Positions 37,020 to 44,410 of a stretch of 64,000 bases of DNA are shown here, in pieces (positions within the stretch are counted from its first letter, which is position 1; every line of letters begins with the position of its first letter). The DNA comes from Siphonobacter sp. SORGH_AS_0500. Its GTDB lineage: Bacteria; Bacteroidota; Bacteroidia; Cytophagales; Spirosomataceae. Under the pieces are notes generated by a model. It saw nothing but the letters and a program-made list of their open reading frames with translations, was not told where the DNA came from and did not search any database. The translations under genes were made by a program, and so were the position numbers. The DNA is taken from contig NZ_NHPP01000001.1 of NCBI RefSeq assembly GCF_002838835.1, positions 1 to 64,000 of the forward strand. Direction: 5' to 3'.

Positions 37020-38339
37020 ATGAAAAAGGTATTACTTTGCCTGGTGCTTCAATGGTGTTTACTTACTGGTACAAATGGACAATCGTTTCAAGACGTGGAG
37101 CCCATTTTCTTACAAAAATGTGCAACTTGTCACCGGAGCGGAGATGCGGCTCCCTTTCCTCTTCAAACCTATGAAGACATTGTTAAAAGAATTTCATTTA
37201 TTAAAAAGGTAATTACCACAGGCTATATGCCGCCCTGGCAAGCCGATGCTCATTACCGCTCCTTTGCTAATGAAAGACGGCTTTCCTCACAGGAAAAGAA
37301 AATGATTGTCAACTGGATCGAAGCGAAAGCACCGAAGGGCAACTATCAGAAAAAATCAGCTCAAATTACTCGTTTGCTACGTGAGCAAACGGCTTATCAC
37401 CGAAGCCCGGACTTGACCTTACAAATAGATACTACTTTTCATCTCGTTGGCGATACCAAAGAACGATTCGTTGTTTTTCAAATACCTATGGATCTACCCA
37501 AGGATCAGGCCATCGAAGGGGTTGAGTTTTACACGAACAATAAAAAAATAATTCACCATGTGAATTACGGTTTTTATAAAGTGGACGATCCCTCCGTTGA
37601 TATTAATCAGGGAGCAAAAGTTATCAATACCACTGATGATCCTAATACGCCAAGCCTGTTGCAACAGCAAAAAAAGCTCAAACAACATATGGTTTATTAC
37701 ACGGGCTGGATTCCAGGCACTTCCGTTGAGAGTTACCCCAAAACTTTTGGCTGGACGCTTCCCAAACGCGGGGTGATACTGCTAACGGTTCACTATTCTG
37801 CCCTTGCCGCGGACGAGGAATCCATCGTGGGAGTAAACCTGTTTTTTCAGAAAACGCCTATACAGCGTACAGTGAAAGTGATTAGCTTAGGCTCGGGAGG
37901 GATCGGGGAAAAGGATATAACACCTCCTTTGCTTTTGTTACCCGGCGATCGCAGTAAACATCATCTACAGGTACAAACGAAGGAAGACCAGTCCTTGCTT
38001 TATGTTTGGCCCCATATGCACTATTTAGGCACTAGCTTTACCGCCTATGCCGTAACTCCTCAACAAGACACCATTCCACTAGTGCGAATTGCAAAGTGGG
38101 ATTTTCGATGGCAGGAACTTTACCGCTTTAAAGAATTAATTAAAGTTCCTAAAGGGTCTGTTATTCATTTAGATTGCAGCTATGACAATACGGAAGATAA
38201 TCCTTATAACCCTAATTCACCCCCTGCCACCGTATTTTCGTTCGGCGATATGGATTCAAAAAACGAAATGATGACGCTTCTACTTATTTATACACCCTAT
38301 AAACCTGGGGATGAAGAGCTTGATTTAGAGAATCATTAG
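37020..38339 (+). CDS. cytochrome c plus copper type II (PHM-like) monooxygenase
   Basis: A 439-residue exported protein. After a signal peptide comes one c-type haem site, C34-A-T-C37-H38 (FLQKCATCHRSGDAAPF), with MPPWQAD ahead of a helix-rich end (about 115). The C-terminal 300 residues have the peptidylglycine alpha-hydroxylating monooxygenase-like two-domain copper fold: His179-His180 (IIHHVNYG), a later His in LLTVHYSA, H332-M-H334 (WPHMHYLG) and the Met ligand in NEMM (417/418). PHM enzymes hydroxylate a C-H bond with O2; the haem could deliver electrons. The natural substrate is unknown. Last gene of the sigma-SusCD locus, before a 19-bp terminator. Confidence 0.88.
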   Translation: MKKVLLCLVLQWCLLTGTNGQSFQDVEPIFLQKCATCHRSGDAAPFPLQTYEDIVKRISFIKKVITTGYMPPWQADAHYRSFANERRLSSQEKKMIVNWIEAKAPKGNYQKKSAQITRLLREQTAYHRSPDLTLQIDTTFHLVGDTKERFVVFQIPMDLPKDQAIEGVEFYTNNKKIIHHVNYGFYKVDDPSVDINQGAKVINTTDDPNTPSLLQQQKKLKQHMVYYTGWIPGTSVESYPKTFGWTLPKRGVILLTVHYSALAADEESIVGVNLFFQKTPIQRTVKVISLGSGGIGEKDITPPLLLLPGDRSKHHLQVQTKEDQSLLYVWPHMHYLGTSFTAYAVTPQQDTIPLVRIAKWDFRWQELYRFKELIKVPKGSVIHLDCSYDNTEDNPYNPNSPPATVFSFGDMDSKNEMMTLLLIYTPYKPGDEELDLENH

Positions 38340-38380
38340 TCTAGGTATTTCACGAGCACAGGTTGCCTCTTCGATTATAA

Positions 38381-38423
38381 ATCAGTTACTGGTATCAAAC
38401 GTTCTTTGATACCAGTAACTGAT
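38381..38423. terminator. strong bidirectional terminator
   Basis: A perfect 19-bp inverted repeat (38381-38399 with 38405-38423, arm ATCAGTTACTGGTATCAAA) with a 5-nt loop, between the convergent monooxygenase and EreA-like genes. Confidence 0.88.
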
Positions 38424-38474
38424 AAGGTTGCGAAAGGTGGAGCTAGGTTGCTGATGTAGCTCGTATCGGACGTT

Positions 38475-39611
38475 CTATTTTTTTATCTCCGGGGACACCA
38501 CTACAAAATCATATTTGTCGATAAGTTGATACGTATCTTCCGTCAGTGTTTTATCGTTTCTATAGCGAACCCGCAGGGGACGTAAGTCCACAACCACCCA
38601 TTTTTCTTTGTTATATAGTTTTAAAAACTCTTTGGGATATTCGTTTTCGGCACTCTCATAATCATCAATGATTTTTCCATCCTCCGTGGTGTATCTCAGC
38701 ATGAAATAGACATTGGTGAAACGGGTTTGATTCCGTTGAGCCAGCTCATAGACCGCATTACCCATATCATACAGATGGGTCATCAGGTTTAATCCTTTGG
38801 CTAAATGATTGGCTCCCAGTTTGAAGAACACCTTCTCGTTTTTTGCTTTGGTCTGGTCATAGTAACGATAGAAGTTTTTTTTCATTAGCGTCGCCCGCAT
38901 CAATGAATTATCTTCATAATAGATCGTTCTGGAGACTTTAATATCATCGAGTACCTGTTTATACTGTTGCTGGGGAATCCCGTTGCGTAAACTGTCGAGT
39001 AACTTAACTTTGGGCATCCACCACCGGGCCAGTAAACTATCCCGGACAGCCTGATAGGCTTGCTTCACCTTCGGCGACTGGGCATTATAAACCCGGTTGA
39101 TTGCATACGGAAAAGCCATTTGAAATTCCTGATCGATCCCCCAAATCTGATACTTATAGTTGGCCGCAGTGTTTAACATCTGGGCATCGTCTTGAGTCTT
39201 AAAGAACGGAAAGGTTCCATACGTGGGATGATCTTTGGAGACTGCCAATAAACTGTCGTAGGGGCTTTTACTAGTCGAAATCCGCATTAACTCGGAGGCT
39301 ACAAACGGGCTGACTTCTACACACCAGTTTTTAAATCCATGACGGGAGGCGGCTTCCAGTGCAAAACACGATAGCTGAGACAATACCCCTGAATTGTGAT
39401 ATTCGCCCCAGGCCACAAACTGATTATCCGCAAACTGCTTTTCCAATAAGTCCCAGCCGGGACCAATGGGTTTTTGACCATTGAAGGTAAATGAACTGGT
39501 ATGGCGTGCGAGATAGGTATTAAATTTACTTGAGTCGCTAAGGGCTTTTCCCTGTTGAGCAAAGCCCGTATGGGTAAAGAGCCAAGTAATCAGTAATAAA
39601 AATTTCTTCAT
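38475..39611 (-). CDS. exported erythromycin-esterase/ChaN-superfamily-like protein
   Basis: A 378-residue secreted protein starting at ATG 39611 with signal KKFLLLITWLFTHTGFAQ. The N-terminal core has FVAWGEYHNSGVLSQLSCFA and FKNWCVEVSPFVASEL, which resemble the GE.H and E-containing motifs of the EreA/ChaN superfamily. Later FKLGANHLAKGL matches the third His motif (GANH). The metal-ligand pattern (Glu, His, Glu, His) fits a hydrolase or haem/iron-handling enzyme, but similarity to true erythromycin esterases is distant. Resistance is not implied. It stands alone, convergent with the monooxygenase locus. Confidence 0.6.
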   Translation of the reverse strand: MKKFLLLITWLFTHTGFAQQGKALSDSSKFNTYLARHTSSFTFNGQKPIGPGWDLLEKQFADNQFVAWGEYHNSGVLSQLSCFALEAASRHGFKNWCVEVSPFVASELMRISTSKSPYDSLLAVSKDHPTYGTFPFFKTQDDAQMLNTAANYKYQIWGIDQEFQMAFPYAINRVYNAQSPKVKQAYQAVRDSLLARWWMPKVKLLDSLRNGIPQQQYKQVLDDIKVSRTIYYEDNSLMRATLMKKNFYRYYDQTKAKNEKVFFKLGANHLAKGLNLMTHLYDMGNAVYELAQRNQTRFTNVYFMLRYTTEDGKIIDDYESAENEYPKEFLKLYNKEKWVVVDLRPLRVRYRNDKTLTEDTYQLIDKYDFVVVSPEIKK

Positions 39612-40001
39612 GTTAAGTTTTAGGTAGTTATTTCCGGTGACAATCTATGGGGATGAGCAATGTACCAGAATCCTTTTAATAACCAACATAAGTACTGCTG
39701 AGTATTATTTAGCCCTTGCAGAGGGAATGCTTTTATTGGGGGACACATAGACGCAGTATAACCGATGATAGCTGCTTAGATATCCATCATCCTTGTCCAA
39801 GCCTACTTCATACCGTTTTGCCACTGTACGGGGACTAAGAAATATTTTAACTCATTTCCGGAAAATACGGCTAGCAAATGTGCCATTAACTTGGTAGTAT
39901 AGATTAGAGTTATGAAGTTAAAATAACCTGATTAACAGGCTGCATTTAAACACGGAAATACGCTCTAAATTATCACATGAAAATAAATTCGAATATGGCT
40001 T
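39612..40001. other. intergenic divergent region
   Basis: About 390 bp between divergent genes. I see no repeat, RNA or clear promoter box. Confidence 0.4.
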
Positions 40002-40469
40002 ATGATCATTAAACAGCAAACGGAACTAAGCTTAGAAGACAAAGAACAGGTCTTTAAATTATGGAACCATGAATATCCAGAAAAGCTTCAACATAAGACA
40101 ATTAAGGATTTTGATGATCACTTGAATAGCCTTACGCAACAAGTGCACTATTTGCTATTGAATGGCGATAGCAAAATTGAGGGGTGGGTAACTACCTTTG
40201 TAAGAGAAGATGAAAAATGGTTTGCCATTATTCTTTCTGAAAAACTACATGGAAAAGGCTTAGGAACGCAAATGCTGAATAAGCTGAAAGAAAATGAAGA
40301 CGCATTAAATGGCTGGGTTATTGATCAAAATTCTGACCGGAAATTAAACGGAAGTTTGTATCAATCACCTTTGGAATTTTATCAAAAAAATAATTTCCAG
40401 GTCATTCCTGAAATCAGACTGGAAACTATATCAGCTGTCAAAATACGTTGGAAGAAATCCAATGGGTAG
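40002..40469 (+). CDS. GNAT family N-acetyltransferase
   Basis: A 155-residue cytoplasmic protein from ATG 40002. The acetyl-CoA loop is in AIILSEKLHGKGLGTQMLNK (HGKGLG), preceded by GWVTTFVREDEKWF strands and followed by SPLEFYQKNNFQVI, the usual C-terminal element. The substrate is unknown. The gene is AT-richer than its neighbours, and stands alone before the tRNA. Confidence 0.85.
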   Translation: MIIKQQTELSLEDKEQVFKLWNHEYPEKLQHKTIKDFDDHLNSLTQQVHYLLLNGDSKIEGWVTTFVREDEKWFAIILSEKLHGKGLGTQMLNKLKENEDALNGWVIDQNSDRKLNGSLYQSPLEFYQKNNFQVIPEIRLETISAVKIRWKKSNG

Positions 40470-40587
40470 GTATAACCGACTGCCTTGAATAGACTGAGCT
40501 AATAAAAGGGAAGAAGGGTTCAGTTACTAGTATACTGATTTTCGTGCTTCGATTATTGAACGAGTGTCAGGTTAAAAAAGAAGCATC

Positions 40588-40624
40588 AAAAAAGGCAGTC
40601 ACATTTTCATGTAACTGCCTTTTT
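40588..40624 (-). terminator. terminator of the tRNA gene
   Basis: A hairpin with arms AAAAAAGGCAGT (40588-40599) and ACTGCCTTTTT (40614-40624), and an inner ACAT/ATGT pairing. It lies 6 bp beyond the 3' end of the minus-strand tRNA, with a T run in that direction. Confidence 0.8.
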
Positions 40625-40630
40625 ACTAAG

Positions 40631-40702
40631 TAGCGGGAACAGGACTCGAACCTGTGACCTTTGGTTATGAGCCCAACGAGCTGCCAACTGCTCCATCCCG
40701 CG
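40631..40702 (-). tRNA. tRNA-Met (CAT), initiator type, one base short
   Basis: Read on the minus strand: acceptor CGCGGGA with TCCCGCT and discriminator A. The first pair is a C-T mismatch, the unpaired 1-72 position typical of initiator tRNA. The D arm is GAGC/GCTC, the T arm ACAGG-TTCGAGT-CCTGT, and the anticodon loop CTCATAA (anticodon CAT). The 5' side of the anticodon stem is TTGGG, but the 3' side reads CCAAA instead of the expected CCCAA, so one C is missing (near 40669) and the gene is 72 nt long. This may be a base-calling error. CCA is not encoded. Confidence 0.88.
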
Positions 40703-40962
40703 GTGTTTGTTGATACAAAGATACAAACTTTTTTATAAATTATACCATCTTATTTTATATTTATTGATAAACTATTGATTATTAGTGCATTATTTGTTGA
40801 AATGAATGAATGAGTCTTTTGATCAATGAACTAATTCGGACATAATAGGGGATATTGCCTCTGCAAAGATTCGGAGGGAAAATGCTTTTGATGAATGAAA
40901 GTACAGGCGAAAAATCAATACATTAGCTTGACACTTGTGTAGGAAACTTTCAGAAATCAGGC

Positions 40963-41376
40963 ATGAAAACTCATAGTACGAATTATTTCGATACCTTTAT
41001 TGAAGTGGCGGAAGACACCAAAGCCAGTCAGGGAACGGTACCGCCTTGTAAAAATGGTAAAAAGACGGTTGCGTATCTGCAATACGAGCTAATTGCCGGA
41101 TATCCGTATCAATATACTTCGGACGATGTACTTTTTCAGATACATGCTGAGAGGAATGCCATTGCAGAAGCTGACTATTCAGCCGCCCGCGAACAGTTTT
41201 TCTCTAAAGGTCAGCCTTGTTTTCGGGCATCTCCCTTGACTAAAACCTATGGTTTTGGCGTACATAGTAATGAGGAAGGGAAAATGGCTGTTTACGGCCT
41301 GGAATCGCCCGAATACGAACAACTGGTCTCCGATGAAAAAATTAAAAAGGTGAAGGCAATGAAAGCCACGAAGTAA
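40963..41376 (+). CDS. DUF6157 family protein
   Basis: A 137-residue cytoplasmic protein. The start TNYFDTFIEVAEDTKAS, the block KKTVAYLQYELIAGYPYQYT, SDDVLFQIHAERNAI, then CFRASPLTKTYGFGVHSNEE and YGLESPEY match the conserved outline of a small family without known function (DUF6157, found also in Bacilli). ATG 40963 places TNYFDTF at residue 6 as in homologues. Monocistronic or followed by the VOC gene 102 bp downstream, with a hairpin between them. Confidence 0.8.
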   Translation: MKTHSTNYFDTFIEVAEDTKASQGTVPPCKNGKKTVAYLQYELIAGYPYQYTSDDVLFQIHAERNAIAEADYSAAREQFFSKGQPCFRASPLTKTYGFGVHSNEEGKMAVYGLESPEYEQLVSDEKIKKVKAMKATK

Positions 41377-41391
41377 GATCACTAAAAATAG

Positions 41392-41437
41392 TTAAGTATT
41401 TACTGATAGGTTAGGTGGTATTTAAGTAAATACTTAA
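41392..41437. terminator. perfect 13-bp inverted repeat between DUF6157 and VOC genes
   Basis: TTAAGTATTTACT at 41392-41404 and AGTAAATACTTAA at 41425-41437, with a 20-nt loop. It is AT-rich with no T run, so it may be a weak terminator or an operator for the VOC gene 41 bp downstream. Confidence 0.5.
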
Positions 41438-41478
41438 ACTTCTCGAATCTAACCATCTGAAAATCTAAATGCAACGCC

Positions 41479-41826
41479 ATGCTTACGACTGTGCACCCTA
41501 AACTTCCCATGCGTGACAAAGCTGTTACCAAGGAGTTTTACATGCATCTTTTAGGTTTTACTTCAGTCGGAAAAATGGATTATGATGGGTACCTAATGCT
41601 GGAGAAAGATCTTGTGCAAATTCAATTTTTTGAATTCAAAGCGTTAGATCCCGCTGAAAACTATGGTCAGGTATATATTCGAACCGACACGATTCAGGAA
41701 TGGTATGAATATCTTTTAGCGAAGAAAGTCAAGTGCATGCCACTGGCAACCAAACCTTGGGGACAAAAAGAGTTTTCGTTACTAGATCCCGATCATAATC
41801 TCCTGACTTTTGGGCAAGGGAGCTGA
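41479..41826 (+). CDS. VOC family protein (glyoxalase/bleomycin-resistance fold)
   Basis: A 115-residue protein of the vicinal oxygen chelate fold. It has paired beta-alpha-beta-beta-beta units (MRDKAVTKEFYMHLLGFTSV; GYLMLEKDLVQIQFFEF; YIRTDTIQEWYEYLLAKKVK; WGQKEFSLLDPDHNLLTFGQ). The C-terminal DPDHNLLTFGQ is the usual end. The two-unit size resembles bleomycin-binding (Ble-like) or glyoxalase-type proteins. The N-terminal metal His is replaced, so it may be a binding protein rather than an enzyme. ATG 41479 agrees with the family. Confidence 0.87.
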   Translation: MLTTVHPKLPMRDKAVTKEFYMHLLGFTSVGKMDYDGYLMLEKDLVQIQFFEFKALDPAENYGQVYIRTDTIQEWYEYLLAKKVKCMPLATKPWGQKEFSLLDPDHNLLTFGQGS

Positions 41827-42178
41827 GGCAATGAAGTCGAAAGGAGTAGTAATGGCTGTACACTCCATACCAGCAATTGATGCCTATTGACAAACTCTTA
41901 TAGTTATATTATTACGTATATTGTATATCGTTATAGTGAAAACATGGACGGCTCTGTTAACTTAAGTGATAGCTGTTTAGTAGAGAAAGGTTTGATAAGC
42001 GTGCATTACCAGTTTGGGAGTCTAGTGTTTTTATACTTTAGGTTAGAAACAAGCTTTTCATCTAGAGTGAAACAACTAGCTGATGTTTCGATGTACTTTC
42101 CACCAGGGAAGGAGATCTCAAATGCTTAAGTAAGTTCTCTCACTTTGTTCAAAATGACTTCGTTAGAAAATAACAAAA
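41827..42178. other. intergenic stretch with an uncertain short frame
   Basis: About 350 bp. An 80-codon frame starting at TTG 41887 (to 42129) has mixed composition and no recognisable motif; I leave it uncalled. Nothing else stands out. Confidence 0.4.
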
Positions 42179-42228
42179 GGAGTCAGTAAGGTTGCAGTAA
42201 TGTATATCCTACAGACCTTACGGACTCC
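42179..42228 (-). terminator. hairpin terminator
   Basis: A 14-bp stem with one mismatch (GGAGTCAGTAAGGT at 42179-42192 with ACCTTACGGACTCC at 42215-42228), about 45 bp beyond the end of the minus-strand NmrA gene. Confidence 0.7.
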
Positions 42229-42271
42229 CAATGACAAGCGTTTATATCGCTCGTAAAGACCTTGGTTGATC

Positions 42272-43162
42272 TTATCCCTGCTGGTAAGCCCCGGCAAATT
42301 CTTGGGCGAAATCTTCCAGTTTAACTTTTCCTAATACGGGACGGTTCTTCCAGTAATCTTCCTGAAGTTTTCCTTCCCGAATGGCCTTACCCATGTCTAC
42401 GTATAGTTCGGTGAAAACGGGCGGAACGCCAGCAGCCAACATGCCTTCCCGCGATTGTTCATCGGTAAAGGGAACCCAGGGGGTATTTTCTTTTCCAACT
42501 GACTGACCCAATACTGCCGCGATTTCACTCGGATGGCGTTCGTCACTGGCAATGTAACGAATGTGATAACCCTCGAAATCATGTTTCAGTAACTCTTCAG
42601 CCGCAACATCGGCAATATCAGAAGTATGGGTTAATACCAGTTTTTCCTCCGTATTCCCAAAGTTGTTACCCGCAATACCTGCATTTTTAATTAAGCCGGC
42701 GAGGCTGAAAAGGTTATAATAGAAATACGAAGGGCGGAGCACCTGAATATTAAGGTCCGTCAGTTGCTGTAGTTTTTCTTCGAGATAAGCCAGCCCGTCA
42801 ATTGGGCCTGCCCCTTTTCGCAAGTGAGCACCGATACTGCTTAACAATACTACGTATTGAATGGAACTGTTGGAAAGAGCTTTCACGTACAAATCAGCAA
42901 TTTTTCGCTGGAACGTTGGGTAATCAGGTTTCGAAAAATCATTCGGAATCATCAGATAAACCGCATCAGCCTGCTGGAAAGCCTGGGTAAGAAAAGCTTC
43001 GTCGGCTACCGAACCAATGGCAGCCTTGGCCCCAAGAGCCTCGATAGCTGATTTTTTGTCGGCATTGCTACTAATAACGGTTACGTCCTGACCAGCCTGA
43101 ACTAATGTTTGAGTAAGTGGAGAGCTAATGTTTCCCAGAGAACCTGTAATCAAGTATTTCAT
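42272..43162 (-). CDS. NmrA-like NAD(P)-binding protein (atypical SDR, quinone reductase-like)
   Basis: A 296-residue cytoplasmic protein. The Rossmann start MKYLITGSLGNISSPLTQ (TGxxGxI/S variant), VTVISSNADKK for cofactor selectivity, GSVADEAFLTQAF and AVYLMIPNDF are the NmrA/QorB-type signatures. The active-site Tyr-x-x-x-Lys is not conserved, as in NmrA proteins. Members reduce quinones or sense NADP(H). It is transcribed divergently from an HxlR regulator with an 80-bp shared control region, the classic arrangement in which HxlR controls an oxidoreductase in response to electrophiles. Confidence 0.9.
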   Translation of the reverse strand: MKYLITGSLGNISSPLTQTLVQAGQDVTVISSNADKKSAIEALGAKAAIGSVADEAFLTQAFQQADAVYLMIPNDFSKPDYPTFQRKIADLYVKALSNSSIQYVVLLSSIGAHLRKGAGPIDGLAYLEEKLQQLTDLNIQVLRPSYFYYNLFSLAGLIKNAGIAGNNFGNTEEKLVLTHTSDIADVAAEELLKHDFEGYHIRYIASDERHPSEIAAVLGQSVGKENTPWVPFTDEQSREGMLAAGVPPVFTELYVDMGKAIREGKLQEDYWKNRPVLGKVKLEDFAQEFAGAYQQG

Positions 43163-43187
43163 GATTGTCTTTTGTTTTTTGTTGAGA

Positions 43188-43240
43188 CAAAGGTATTTTT
43201 GTACTTACTTTTTTACAAGTACTTACCCTAAAGTATGTAC
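43188..43240. promoter_or_regulatory. shared control region: NmrA promoter and putative HxlR sites
   Basis: On the minus strand TACCTTTG (complement of 43188-43195) is a -7 box, and TTG (complement of 43216-43218) a -33 element 20 bp upstream. GTACTTAC occurs at 43201-43208 and 43219-43226, exactly 18 bp apart, with a related GTATGTAC at 43233-43240. The first two lie across the promoter, so binding there would block it. Confidence 0.6.
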
Positions 43241-43242
43241 CC

Positions 43243-43614
43243 ATGACACAGATCAAAGAAGCTTCGACTTATAATGCCAATCGGGAAATTGTTTTGCAGG
43301 AATGTCCGGTTACGTATGTAATGCAAAAGATTGGCGGCCATTGGAAGCCCATCATTTTGTATCACTTATTAAGTGGAAGCAAACGTTACAGCGAGATTCG
43401 AAAGGCGATGCCGCACATTACCGAAAAAATGCTCATTCAACACCTGAAGCAATTGGAAGCAGACAAGCTATTGATCCGGGAAGCTCAGCCCGTTGTTCCC
43501 CCGGTCGTTACCTATACATTAACAGATGCCGGGCGAGAACTAGAGGATGTGATTAACGCGATGGCCGCCTGGGCTTATCGGGATAAAAAAAGGCAGCAGA
43601 TCACAGAAGGTTGA
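43243..43614 (+). CDS. HxlR family transcription regulator
   Basis: A 123-residue winged-helix regulator. The N-terminal Cys is in QECPVTYVMQKIGGHWKPI, the redox- or aldehyde-sensing Cys of HxlR proteins. The recognition part is RYSEIRKAMPHITEKMLIQH and the wing VTYTLTDAGRELEDVI. Dimers usually bind near their own start. Divergent from the NmrA gene; repeats at 43201-43240 are candidate binding sites. ATG 43243 agrees with the family length. Confidence 0.92.
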   Translation: MTQIKEASTYNANREIVLQECPVTYVMQKIGGHWKPIILYHLLSGSKRYSEIRKAMPHITEKMLIQHLKQLEADKLLIREAQPVVPPVVTYTLTDAGRELEDVINAMAAWAYRDKKRQQITEG

Positions 43615-44410
43615 GCAGTTTACAAGAAAGCGTACAGCTTTATATAGCGAATGCCCTACCCGAGCACTAATGATAGATTAGGAAGGGTAGGGGAGTTGGT
43701 TTCTACCTTTCTTTTATTGACTAGTCCCTCTGTAGACAGAATGCTTTCTTAGCGGATTGGTACTTCAAGCTGGTTAGGTTTGGGTGAGGAAGTTTAGCAT
43801 GTCTTAATGAAAACAAATGAATTGATCTAAAGGACTTGGGAGAGAGAGAGTAATACTTTGACTGGAGTCCTACCAATGTAGACTCCATACATTCGGGCTC
43901 TGAGTATGCAATATCTTTATTGCTAGTAGTGCGGTGTGGCTATATTTTGTATAATAGATGTATTACGAAATATAATTCTGTTTTATACTTAATTAATAAT
44001 CATAAGTTTTAAGGTGGGTGCTTATTTTAGATTTAAGCATAGGTAACTAACTACTATTTGAAAAGTTTAGAAGCCTTCAGCCGAAAGGGCCATCAAAGGA
44101 AGAGTGAAGAATAAACCCGGTATTGGACAATTTAGTGAAATAGCTAAGCCTCCAGAGGGTAAAATAATCTTTCTGGAAAGCATACGTTCGACGAAATATT
44201 CCTGGTGCCAAAAGGGACTTGGCCGAATATACACCATGGTTTATTCTGTTTAATATTGCATTAATCTAACTTAACCTTATATTAAAATAGGATAATTATT
44301 AGAAATTTATTAGAAAGTCGTATTCAACTTTTTTTTATTAAGTGGTCATATTACTTTTAAAAGTTGTTTCCTATCCTTAATCATTATTTTTATCAAAACA
44401 CACTTCATTC
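43615..44410. other. long intergenic region before the second SusC operon
   Basis: About 800 bp, AT-rich, especially the last 250 bp before ATG 44411, which form the long leader common upstream of susC genes. I find no RNA family, terminator or gene. Confidence 0.5.

Noticed and set aside
41887..42129. 80-codon plus-strand frame starting at TTG
   Set aside because: Poor start codon, no family features and a composition like surrounding intergenic DNA.
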